Source: Siphonodentalium dalli
Taxonomy: Eukaryota > Mollusca > Scaphopoda > Gadilida > Siphonodentaliidae
NCBI GenBank assembly: GCA_032622095.1
Contig: CP136068.1
Location: forward strand, 136,717,989-136,781,988
Direction of reading: 5' to 3'
DNA length: 64,000 nucleotides
Shown piece after piece: positions 23,061-34,207 of the stretch. The notes beneath the pieces are model-generated. The model saw nothing but the letters and a program-made list of their open reading frames with translations. It was not told the origin of the DNA and did no database searches. The translations under genes were made by a program, and so were the position numbers. Each line of letters opens with the position of its first letter. The stretch's first letter is position 1.

Positions 23061-24180
23061 ATACCTGTTTATATAATTTCATTTGGAATTCCAAACGCAA
23101 TCGAATAAAAAGAAAATAATTATGTGCCGATCATATGCACGGAGGTTTGAAGATGATTAATGTTGAAAACTTTGATGCCATGAAAATTACCTGGATACGA
23201 CGCTTGGTTTGCAAACAATCAAAATGGGCTTCATTGTGTAACACAACATCTTTCTTAAACGACCAACTATTTCTCACGTACCATTAAAGTTATATTGCAA
23301 AGCAAACAAACAAGTTCGAAAATCCATTCTGGAGAGATGTTTTCGGTGCATGGTGTAAATTTATGCGATTAAATAATTCAAATAATACTATTATGGCTTC
23401 GACTATCTGGAATAATCCGAACATACAAATTGGAGGTTCATCAATCAACTTTAAATCGTGGAGAGATGCGGGAATATATTTTATAAACGATTTATTCCAA
23501 TCAGATTATACATTCCATACCCCACACACATTATATGCAAATTTCAACATCCGCGTCGATTTCATAACTATCAGCAACATGCCCTTTAAAACGACAACCG
23601 ATACGAAATTACAGTGGCTCCAATTCAGAATAAACACGCGAATTATCGGTACCAATAAATTTCTGAAGTTGGCTAACCTTCGAGTCGACGACTTCTGCAA
23701 TCGGTGTCAAAATTTACAGGAAACAATTTCTCATATCTTTTGGGACTGTCCCCATGTACAAACATTTATAAACGAAATTGAAATATGGACGGAAAACAAC
23801 CAGTTTCCCATTGATCTAACAAAGAAGAATATTATTATCGGTATAGATCACGAATACAGAAAGTCAATAAGTAACCTCTTCCTGTTAGTGATGAAACAGT
23901 ATATATACAGGACAAAATTCCCGCCAAAACAACTGTCGCTTCGCTCATTCATTTGCGATCTTCAATTTAGGTATGAATGCGAGAGATACAACGCAAAATG
24001 TAACATGAATTATGACTTCGATAACCAGTGGATGACACTTCGAAATGCCTTAAAAATAAAATAATAGACTGAAACCCCGATATTTGCAGACTCAAAAATA
24101 CACCCGACATAAACAGTGACCCTGAATATAGCACACAACAAAATGAATTACCCGGTACCCGAGCGAAAGATATCTATCAA
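22180..24180 (+). mobile_element. 5'-truncated, inactive LINE (L1/Tx1-like)
   Basis: This is the 3' part of a non-LTR retrotransposon: the reverse transcriptase, then a C-terminal region with a CX2CX8HX4C zinc knuckle, as in L1/Tx1-type elements (family knowledge). The endonuclease and first ORF are absent, which is the usual 5' truncation of LINE insertions. A frame change near 23057 and in-frame stops at 23117 and 23285 break the protein. No poly(A) tail is obvious, so the 3' border is approximate. Confidence 0.85.
23057..24064 (+). pseudogene. LINE C-terminal region with zinc knuckle
   Basis: This is the downstream part of the same LINE protein, in the -1 frame relative to the RT piece. 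Stops at 23117 and 23285 interrupt it; from 23363 it is open for 233 codons. The open part has C112-X2-C115-X8-H124-X4-C129 (CNRC...HIFWDC), the reverse-transcriptase zinc-binding pattern. Sequence between the stops (GGLKMINVENFDAMKITWIR) is typical of the post-RT region, so the two frames belong together. The gene is clearly dead. Confidence 0.85.
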
Positions 24181-26517
24181 ATTTAGTTACACTGATCATT
24201 ATAATTTGACCAATCATATTCTACGATAACTGCAATAGATACACCTGTTTTATTAAACACATCACAACACTGTCCGAAAAGCAAAAACAGCGAGCGTTGT
24301 GTATTTTCCAGATAGCTGTCGAACCAATATTTACAATACAGTTTCAATATGGTTAATTTATTAATTATACTGTTTATGGTAAACTCTGAACATAAAATAA
24401 TTAAAGTTACACATATTGTTTGGAACTTTGATTCTGCAAACCTGAAATACTTACTACACACAATCAACCACTTTAGCTGCTTTAGTACGGGATTTTGAAT
24501 GTTATTCTGAAGGAAACAAAATAGTCTATTGTTTTATCACCATTATTTTATCTAAAGAAAGCAAATTTTCGGTCAAAGATATTTCAAGGAAGAAACTAAT
24601 ATCACTGCTTCGTCTAGCTGTTAAGTTGAACGGTGCCTAAAGAAAGATATAGTCCCAACACAATATGTGCCTTTAAATATTTCCGAAAGTCATGTCACTG
24701 GTACGAAAGTAGGCCAGGTCATGGCAGAGTCCGCTCTCTCCTATACTTGGAGGTAATAAAGATATCTCTGATAAAATGTTTGGGGCGAGAAACACAACCC
24801 AACCCCCTTGTCACGACGTCCCTGTGGGTTGTACTTGAGATTTCCGGCTGACAAAATATTTTCACGAGGGGGTGAATCGAACCCTTGTCGCCACGTCCCT
24901 GCGTATCATAGATGGATATATTATCCGGGTTTAGGGTGCGAAAACTGAAACATTATGTTTCATAGTACTCGAACATTCTTTGTGATTGGAGATATTTGTA
25001 AATACAAAGAACACGTACTATTTGTGATTTATGTTTGTAATCGTAGGTTCATAGTACTGGCGGAATGATAAATTGATATTTCTTACAAACAATTGTAGAT
25101 TCTTACAAAGAAAAAGTTTCATAGTATTGACCCCTGGTGATGTCATTCATTTGAAAGAGTTGTCAATTACTAACAGGCGATCTAAGTCATAAATAGTATA
25201 TTACTTGATTCGTTTGATGTTAGGCCTGCATGATATCCCCTAAATACAAATTAGAGACAGCGATATGATTTCGTTTATCAAAAGCCTTGGGTTGGATATA
25301 ATAAGTATTGACGGTGAAGGGTTTTGCACGCATGATCATATTATACAGGACATACATGTTGGATCATGAACCCCATTCATTCCAAAATACTCGGTAGTTT
25401 TCTTTAATATCCTTATCAAAGGGTCCTGTCTGAGAATATATAATTTAGAAACTTTATTATAAGCATGTTAGAGACAACCATGTTAGAGACAACCATGACC
25501 TGTCAATCACGAACAGGTGAATGTGAGCCAAAACATTAACCCGTTGCATCCCCTTGCTGTCTTCACTTAAAGAGGGACCCACGTTTTGCATAAATCCAGC
25601 CAAAATGGCAAGAGATTTTCAATAAAGAATTTCTCTGAATATATCTGGCCAAAAATCTTAAATTTCACTAATAATCATCGTCATTGTATATAGAATCTGA
25701 GAAATTATTAAGAGACGACAAAAACATTGGATTTTAATACATCTGAGAGGTTGAAATTATTAATTTCTTTTTTCCCCTTTCACATCATGGTGATCAGCTT
25801 AGCTTGGTTATGAACCCATTACCCACAACTCATCCCAGCCCATTTTTTTCATTGATCAACAGGCATGAGGTGAACATTCTCAAATATTGAAAATTATTTG
25901 TGGGTAGTTGCCTTTCTAAATGAAAATAATCATTAAATTTTAAACATCAAGAATAATTAAGTCTACTCTCAGTCAGTCTCTCACGATCTTCAGACATGAT
26001 ATTTGGGATATATGAACTGCACTTTGAAAAAAATCTCTTTTACAGAAGTTCAGGGTGCCTGAAAAGAGTGAAATTCCATTTAAAACCCATTTTTTAACGA
26101 ACTGGGTGAACTTTTTTAACAACTTTTTGGGCGGTCTTGGTTGCACAATCGCGTCTTCACCCGAGTCTTGTATCTCGTGGCAATCGCGAAAATAGCCAAT
26201 GGAGATATTTTGCTTCATTATTTATATTGAAATTAATGAAAATGTTGGCAATTAGTTGGGGTTTTCTATGTTGCATATTCTGGATGGAGGCACCCTGGGT
26301 GGTATCCGGCCAAAATCAACCAAAGGGCGGGTGTATGGAATGTAACGAAAACTCGAATATGTAATGCATGTATTGATGATTTTTGGTTATTTTCGTCGTT
26401 TCAGCCGCTATACCATAGAACACCATAGATCACGACGTCAGTTATACTGTCGAAGGAAAAAAACGCATAAATGTGACCCGCCATATCAAATCCAGTCGTA
26501 AGTCGGGATTTTTTTAC
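24181..26517. other. No gene seen; a possible tRNA-like B box on the minus strand
   Basis: On the minus strand near 24872-24895, GGTTCGATTC resembles a Pol III B box. A related phrase (ACGTCGTGACAAGGG) is repeated close by, but no A box was found. The rest shows no coding sequence or long repeat to me. Confidence 0.35.
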
Positions 26518-26592
26518 CCTGTGCCAATGCATTCTCGTATATATGCGAGTCGACCATATGTCGCCTCGCATATATAAGAGAATGCATTGGCC
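26518..26592 (+). mobile_element. Single terminal hairpin of the double-hairpin module
   Basis: CCTGTGCCAATGCATTCTCG ... GAGAATGCATTGGCC forms one ~70-nt hairpin of the module, with the central GTCGACC ATA TGTCGCC. The second hairpin is absent. AT-rich sequence like the module's spacer follows (about 26593-26645 and 26750-26810). Confidence 0.8.
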
Positions 26593-26845
26593 TAACAATT
26601 TTTTATCATTTTTTTTAAATAAATGTTTCTTACAATTTTTAGGACATAAAATAAAAAAACATCCATTACCCTGCAGTGAGCCCCACACATATATAGAAGC
26701 ATATAGAAGAGTGTCGTCTGCTCATGTTTGTCTGGGGCTCTGTATGGGTGAAATTATAAAATTGTTAAAGAATACAAGAACAAATAATTAAAATTGTAAA
26801 AAAAAATGGTTAATTGCGGCGAGAAACCAATCCACCGCTCGTAAA

Positions 26846-27231
26846 AATCACCTGTTACGGGAAACTACATTTACCTAACAAATCACCTGTTACGGGAAAC
26901 TACATTTACCTAACAAATCACCTCGTACGGGAAACTACATTTACTTAACAAATCACCTCTTACGGGAAACTACATTTACCTAACAAAATCATCTGTTACG
27001 GGAAACTACATTTACCTAACAAATCACCTGTTACGGGAAACTACATTTACCTAACAAATCACCTGTTACGGGAAACTACATTTACCTAACAAATCACCTG
27101 TTACGGGAAACTACATTTACCTTACAAATCACCTGTTACGGGAAACTACATTTACCTAACAAATCACCTGTTACGGGAAACAACATTTACCTAACAAGGC
27201 ACCTGTTACGGGAAACTACATTTACCTAACA
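26846..27231 (+). repeat. 35-bp satellite array (11 copies)
   Basis: The unit is CACCTGTTACGGGAAACTAC + ATTTACCTAACAAAT. Eleven near-identical copies occur, with small variants such as CTCGTACGGG in copy 3. Confidence 0.97.
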
Positions 27232-27900
27232 AATTTGGTCCTTGACCTGTCATGCTACATTTTCTGTGCGTGTATCTGGATTAGATGCAGCTTCGCCATC
27301 GCCAGTGAATGTGACGAATTACGAATAAGTGGCCAATATAATAGTATAGGTCACGTAAGTTCACCCCGTTGGTGTGATTGGTTATGATTTAAGCGCAAAC
27401 CTATTGAATGGATCCATATAATTTAGCATATATCTCAGTCGTTCTAAAACTGGGGCCTAATGCTTTTCAAATAAGGTTTATGGGATGGTTATGTTAAGTG
27501 CGAACTGACACTACATGTTCTCCGCTACGATGGAAGCATCATACACACGCACGTAACCTGACCGACATCATAGTATAGACTCCATAACATCTTCATAAAA
27601 CGGTCTTCAACAAAGGGCGTATTTAATAACATAATACCACACCTTTCAATGTTGCATCACGGTGTCGAGTCCAATTTCGTTTCATATAATTTATGTATTG
27701 CTTGTCACAGGTATAATGCTTTCAGCTTTCTCGGCTTAAATTACCCGCTAACAGCTAGATAGGGGCATTAGTATTATTGCGGAATGTCTTGTTCACTGTA
27801 AATCTGGGACTGCTTTAAGACTCAAGAGGGTCCGTTGCCTGGTAAGTTAGAAAACTAAACCTATCAGATGTTGTATTTCATTAACCATTTTGTGACGGGA
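27232..27900. other. No gene seen
   Basis: No coding sequence, tandem array or clear inverted repeat was found between the 35-bp satellite and the hairpin element. Confidence 0.4.
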
Positions 27901-28359
27901 GCTGCGCTGGCGCAGCATTAAAGACCCTGTGCCAATGCATAATCTTATATATGAGAGTCGACCATAGGTCGCCTCGTATATATAAGAGAATGCATTGACC
28001 TAACAATTGTTTATCATTCTAATCATTTTTTCTTACATTCTTTCATATTTTTATCATGTTTTATAATTTTTTTCTTACATTCTATAACAATTTTTATCGT
28101 TTTTGTTATATTCCTTAACAATTTTATCATTTTTTCTTACATTATTTAACAATTTTTATAATTTGTTATCATTTTTTCTTACATTCTTTATCAATTTTTA
28201 TAATTGTTTCTTACATTCTTTAACAATTTTTATCATTATTTCTTGCACTCTTTAACCATTATAAAAAATATTATAAATTTTGTAAGGCCAATGCATTCTC
28301 TTATATACGCGAGGCGACCTATGGTCGACTCTCATGTATAAAGAATGCATTGGCACAGG
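27901..28359 (+). mobile_element. Double-hairpin element with expanded AT-rich core
   Basis: Left hairpin: CCCTGTGCCAATGCATAATC ... GAATGCATTGACC (about 27924-27997). Right hairpin: GGCCAATGCATTCTCTTATA ... GCATTGGCACAGG (about 28287-28359). The core, 28015-28260, is a degenerate ~32-bp tandem repeat of CATTTTTTCTTACATTCTTT + AACAATTTTTAT. There are no piggyBac-type TTAA ends. Instead the left flank is GCTGCGCTGGCGCAGCATTA, also seen beside the fragment at 16403. Confidence 0.8.
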
Positions 28360-28766
28360 TTTTCAAAAAGTTTCATGTTATAGATAACGCAATATACCTG
28401 TTCATGACACTGGCGGGTAATTCGGTCTACAATTCCAGAATTTCAATGATTACAAATGGCGTATTATTTGCTCAGGATTATATTTTTGATGACTTCAATG
28501 CGTCTTCTGGGACATATAATGCTCGTAGAAAGTTATTTCGGGTATTTATGAACCTATTTCGATGCCGAGAAAAATTCAAAAGCAAATATTATTAGGTGTA
28601 TTTTGGAGCAAGTTTTGTATATCTAATCCGTGTTGATTCGGTGGTATAAAATAATAATTCCGAGTCGGAAAGACCGACCAAGATAAGAGAAGCTTCCACA
28701 TGCTGGTCATCCTATATTACCACACTGCGTACACTCAACCCGGTGCCATTATCAATGCCCTGTTTA

Positions 28767-30012
28767 GGGCGCGTACACATGGCGGGCAAGAAAATATCAG
28801 GTATGCCCCATGTGACTTACTTGACCAATGAAATAAATAATACCGGAAGATATCTGACGAAGGCAGCGCGCTGATATTTTATCGCCAGTTGGTGATATGT
28901 GTTCACCTTGATTGGTGGCCATCGGTATCCGTTAACTAATCTCTTTTAGGGACACGCTGGAACCGTTCACGCACTCGAGTTATGATCAGTCAATATTATC
29001 GCCTGTTTCAATAATTAACTTCGTAATTCCATTTTGGATTGTTTGACATAATCGTTGAGCTATTATATGGATATGTGTGGGGACGTATATCTTTTGAGGG
29101 TTTCCGCTGACGGAGGATGTCCATGGATTTTCAACTGCACCCCCTCTTGAACCGGGACAAAGACCCAAGATCACATAATTTAATTTGCACACCTTCCATC
29201 GTCTTTGAATTTTCCATCTGGTACCTCACATGCCTTGAATTTTGACTGGACACCGGGGAGGGAGGGGCCTAGAAGAAATTCCAAACCAATATTTTGACAA
29301 AGCAGAAAGAAATGCAAATGTTGGTCTAAACCCACTAATTACACATACATTAATGGTTGAAAAATCAGACTACCAGAACAATTTCAAACTATTGTTGGTG
29401 TGAAATTTCCAACTAATATTGTTTCCAACTGGTGAAAACTTTGACCATAGTAGGCGGGGTCTCATGTCCCCACATGCACCCATGTAATTTCGGTAACGTA
29501 ATATACACCACAGCCCCATGAACCAAGCAACATTCTTTTGAAAACTACATATGGGGTCTCAATGGGGGTGGGGTCATCCGATTTGCCACAAAACCATAAT
29601 AACTTTTGTCACCCCACATATGCATGCACTATGAAATTATAACATTTCCAAATAACGTGACCACTTTCTCATTATGTATAAGGTTTTCTCATTATGTGGA
29701 AGGTCTTTGTGCATGAGATCAGCAACGTTGCTACATGTCGGCGGATGCCTCATCCCACCAGACTTCGGTAATACATGTCAACAGTTGGAAATTTCACAAA
29801 GCTATGAATTGCCAAAATGAACTATAGGTTATTTACCGGACGCAATTCACTTGAACCAGCATGACTAATACTGTTCTGATTGAGCTCAATCAACACCGTC
29901 TAAACCGCCGCGTTCTCACGGGCGTAATCTTTGCAGCAAGAAAATATCAGTGTGCAATTTTACCTGATATTTTCTTGCAGATATTTTCTTACAGCTTCAT
30001 GTGTACGCGCCC
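28767..30012. mobile_element. 1.25-kb TA-flanked inverted-repeat element
   Basis: TA|GGGCGCGTACACATG at the left is matched by CATGTGTACGCGCCC|TA at the right. Both ends then carry GCAAGAAAATATCAGG-like sequence on the inner side. TA target duplications and lack of transposase suggest a non-autonomous Tc1/mariner-type element; this is inference from the TA alone. Phrases such as CAACAGTTGGAAATTTC inside it resemble sequence at about 57510-57540 and 58430. Confidence 0.65.
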
Positions 30013-30275
30013 TAAGTTATAGTCATTGTGAATGAATGAATGAATGAGTTTAATGCGAAAAGTCACAAATTAATATGGAACATGCATAATAACATATATA
30101 CACTATGTGCATTGGTATGAATAACATTGTCATTATAATTTAATGTTCATACAGAATAAATTGTATGTAATACTCACATAAATATATCATATGTATTCTG
30201 TATAGATATATTTGCACACGAGCATATATATATATGTATGTATACAGAAATATATGTATATATATTCACATGGAA

Positions 30276-30432
30276 AAAGGGTGACTGTACACAAAATCCT
30301 ATTATACTTAACATAATATTTGCAACAAATGAATGAATTTGAGCCATGTATTAGTGCAAAATACACTCATGTGCTCTATGCTCTATGAACAATGCAATTA
30401 ACATGGCCGGATTTTGTGTACAGTCCCCCTTT
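30276..30432. mobile_element. 157-bp MITE-like inverted-repeat unit
   Basis: AAAGGGTGACTGTACACAAA + ATCC (30276-30299) is the near-perfect inverse of 30409-30432, with one mismatch in 24. The interior is AT-rich and non-coding. No target duplication is certain. Confidence 0.65.
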
Positions 30433-30564
30433 AAAGTCAAATTATGACTACTAAAATGAATATTAAAGTTCAGGAATATATAACAGGGGCCAAATATTCA
30501 TATCTAATATGTTATACCCAGGTAACACATGTTTACAAAGAGATATGTCATCTTTAAGCATAAC

Positions 30565-30850
30565 TAATTAATCGCACTTAAGCGCAAATAGAATTGGCCA
30601 ATAAGATATTCCCATCACCACATGACTGAATGGCTCAAGCCATCGATCCAAATATGGAAATCTATTTGCGCAAATAATAATCCGCCAGAAACTACTGATA
30701 ATTATTTGCGCTTAAGCGGAAATCATTTGCGTTTAAATGCAATTAATTAGATAATTTGCGTTTAAGCGCTAATGATTCAATTTATTTGCGCTTACGGTTA
30801 CGCTGAACAGCAAATAAGGAATAAATGTGAAAACGGCCTCTCATAGAAAG
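30565..30850 (+). repeat. CTTAAGCGCAAAT palindrome cluster, copy 2
   Basis: It has the same palindromic words (ATTTGCGCTTAAGCG) and the same tail as 13562-13785: GCAAATAAGGAATAAATGTG + AAAACGGCC. A shorter related tail is at about 52219-52262. A conserved 3' tail suggests a mobile repeat family. Confidence 0.7.
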
Positions 30851-31012
30851 ATATTATTCGACATACATGTAATGTAAACTCGAATGTTTTCTCACCATGT
30901 AAAAACGTTTCTGTTGTCCCCTTCTTGTCACTTTACCTGATTTGAAATAAAGTGTGCCCCGATTCATTTTGTATATTTATATACGAATAAAATAAGTTTA
31001 AAGTAAAATTAA

Positions 31013-33246
31013 AGTATGATGCAGTAACCTGTGTGTATGATGCAGTAACCTGTGTGTATGATGCTGTAACCTGTGTGTATGATGCAGTAACCTGTGTGTA
31101 TGATGCAGTAACCTGTGTGTATGATGCAGTAACCTGTGTGTATGATGCAGTAACCTGTGTGTATGATGCAGTAACCTGTGTGTATGATGCAGTAACCTGT
31201 GTGTATGATGCTGTAACCTGTGTGTATGATGCAGTAACCTGTATGTATGATACAGTAACCTGTGTGTATGATGCTGTAACCTGTGTGTATGATGCAGTAA
31301 CCTGTGTGTATGATGCAGTAACCTTTGTGTATGATGCAGTAACCTGTGTGTATGATGCAGTAACCTGTGTGTATGATGCAGTGACCTGTGAGTATGATGC
31401 AGTAACCTGTGTGTATGATGCAGTAACCTGTGTGTATGATGCAGTAACCTGTGTGTATGATGCAGTAACCTGTGTGTATGATGCAGTAACCTGTGTGTAT
31501 GATGCAGTGACCTGTGTGTATGATGCATTAACCTGTGTGTATGATGCAGTAACATGTGTGTATGATGCAGTAACCTGTGTGTATGATGCAGTAACATGTG
31601 TGTATGATGCAGTAACCCGTGTGTATGATGCAGTAACATGTGTGTATGATGCAGTAACCTGTGTGTATGATGCAGTAACCTGTGTATGATGCTGTAACAT
31701 GTGTGTATGATGCAGTAACCTGTGTGTATGATGCAGTAACCTGTGTGTATGATGCAGTAACCTGTGTGTATGATGCAGTAACCTGTGTGTATGATGCAGT
31801 AACCTGTGATTATGATGCAGTAACCTGTGTGTATGATGCAGTAACCTGTGTGTATGATGCAGTAACCTGTGTGTATGATGCAGTAACCTGTGTGTATGAT
31901 GCAGTAACCTGTGTGTATGATGCAGTAACCTGTGTGTATGATGCAGTAACCTGCGTGTATGATGCAGTAACCTGCGTGTATGATGCAGTAACCTGTGTGT
32001 ATGATGCAGTAACCTGTGTGTATGATGCAGTAACCTGTGTGTATGATGCAGTAACCTGTGTGTATGATGCAGTAACCTGTGTGTATGATGCAGTAACCTG
32101 TGTGTATGATGCAGTAACCTGTGTGTATGATGCAGTAACCTGTGTGTATGATGCAGTAACCTGTGTGTATGATGCAGTAACCTGTGTGTATGATGCAGTA
32201 ACCTGTGTGTATGATGCAGTAACCTGTGTGTATGATGCAGTAACCTGTGTGTATGATGCAGTAACCTGTGTGTATGATGCAGTAACCTGTGTGTATGATG
32301 CTGTAACCTGTGTGTATGATGCAGTAACCTGTGTGTATGATGCAGTAACCTGTGTGTATGATGCAGTAACCTGTGTGTATGATGCAGTAACCTGTGTGTA
32401 TGATGCAGTAACCTGTGTGTATGATGCAGTAACCTGTGTGTATGATGCAGTAACCTGTGTGTATGATGCTGTAACCTGTGTGTATGATGCAGTAACCTGT
32501 GTGTATGATGCAGTAACCTGTGTGTATGATGCAGTAACCTGTGTGTATGATGCAGTAACCTGTGTGTATGATGCAGTAACCTGTGTGTATGATGCAGTAA
32601 CCTGTGTGTATGATGCAGTAACCTGTGTGTATGATGCAGTAACCTGTGTGTATGATGCAGTAACCTGTGTGTATGATGCAGTAACCTGTGTGTATGATGC
32701 AGTAACCTGTGTGTATGATGCAGTAACCTGTGTGTATGATGCAGTAACCTGTGTGTATGATGCAGTAACCTGTGTGTATGATGCAGTAACCTGTGTGTAT
32801 GATGCAGTAACCTGTGTGTATTATGCTGTAACCTGTGTGTATGATGCAGTAACCTGTGTGTATGATGCAGTAACCTGTGTGTATGATGCAGTAACCTGTG
32901 TGTATGATGCTGTAACCTGTGTGTATGATGCAGTAACCTGTGTGTATGATGCAGTAACCTGTGTGTATGATGCAGTAACCTGTGTGTATGATGCAGTAAC
33001 CTGTGTGTATGATGCAGTAACCTGTGTGTATGATGCAGTAACCTGTGTGTATGATGCAGTAACCTGTGTGTATGATGCAGTAACCTGTGTGTATGATGCA
33101 GTAACATGTGTGTATGATGCAGTAACCTGTGTGTATGATGCAGTAACCTGTGTGTATGATGCAGTAACCTGTGTGTATGATGCAGTAACCTGTGTGTATG
33201 ATGCAGTAACCTGTGTGTATGATGCAGTAACCTGTGTGTATGATGC
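31013..33246 (+). repeat. 21-bp satellite array (~106 copies)
   Basis: The unit is GATGCAGTAACCTGTGTGTA + T. Because 21 is divisible by 3 and few units contain a stop, frames stay open for hundreds of codons on both strands (plus strand reads YDAVTCV repeats). One unit near 31678 is two bases short and shifts the plus frame. Frequent variants are GCTGT for GCAGT and ACATG for ACCTG. I regard the long frames as non-coding. Confidence 0.97.
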
Positions 33247-33807
33247 TGAACATTTTTTCACAATATTAATTAGGTGAGTATTGAGTGATATTCTGATGAT
33301 ATTCCATTAGCTTACACGATTCGCATTCCACCCACAGTGTTTTCTAATACAGTTCACATGCTGTATCTGCCATTTTCACTGTGTTTCGTCAAACTTTGGG
33401 GTGGATACCCAATTGCCCTAGGAAATAAACATGCGTTCGATCGGACAGGAAAGTTTACATTCCATGCTGAATAGAATTATAAAGAATAAGAAAAGTCTAA
33501 AAGTTTCAGTAAGAGGGTATACATTTCTCAAATAAATGCGGACTGCATGGTGTGCCGATGAATTAAAATGTGAAATCCAAAATGGCTGCTGCTGGCCAAT
33601 GTGATGGTTCCTGTGTGTTTAAATGAAATCCTTTTCTACCTAAATGTCTGACACAGCAGGGTCTCAAATTGCTGGTCGGCTCTCGAATAATGAATGACTA
33701 AATCGCCATGTATATGGACTTGATGGTACAATTTCCTGAATGTTAGTGAAGTGTCCGACAGAAGCGACACATAACCAGTGATGTACTGTATTCGTAAACC
33801 GACTGCC
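33247..33807. other. No gene seen; short dispersed repeat
   Basis: About 33545-33620 shares GTGTGCCGA...AAATCCAAAATGGC with 35556-35640. Nothing else is recognised. Confidence 0.4.
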
Positions 33808-33811
33808 TTAA

Positions 33812-34203
33812 CCCTTTACCCAACAGAACGGCCCTGTGCCAATGCATTCTCTTATATATGCGAGTCGACCATAGGTCGCCTCGCATATATAAGAGAATGC
33901 ATTGGCTTAACACATTAAAAATTATAAAAATTGTTAAAGAATGTAAGAAAAAATGGTAAAAAGTGTTAAAAAAAGTGTTTTTTAGGCCAATGCATTCTCT
34001 TATATATGCGAGGCGACCTATGGTCGACTCGCATATATAAGAGAATGCATTGGCACAGGGCATAACTGTAACTATCACAATGTGGTCAAGGAGCCGGTTC
34101 CAATGATATCCATATTTGTATGGTTCTATTGAGACAGACCGAAGATATTTTAGGCTGTTGAAGCTTTATTTGGCCGGTTTTGGCCGGTTTGTTGGGTAAA
34201 GGG
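33812..34203 (+). mobile_element. piggyBac-like MITE with double-hairpin module (copy B, most complete)
   Basis: TTAA at 33808-33811 precedes CCCTTTACCCAACAGAACGG. The right end is TTTGTTGGGTAAAGGG followed by TTAG (34204-34207), a one-base decay of the TTAA duplication. The inner module runs from CCCTGTGCC (33832) to GGCACAGGG (34060). Each end of the module is itself a near-perfect hairpin: GCCAATGCATTCTCTTATAT arms, then CGACC ATA GGTCG at the tip. An AT spacer carries AAATGGTAAAAAGTGTTAAA. The element encodes no protein and would need a piggyBac transposase in trans. Confidence 0.9.
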
Positions 34204-34207
34204 TTAG

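Noticed and set aside
24860-24930. Minus-strand tRNA or SINE
   Set aside because: Only a B-box-like word is present, with no A box at the right distance.
30933-33277. Open frames of 218-751 codons on both strands
   Set aside because: They are readings of the 21-bp satellite, whose period is a multiple of 3. There is no unique sequence beyond short flanks and no coding motif.
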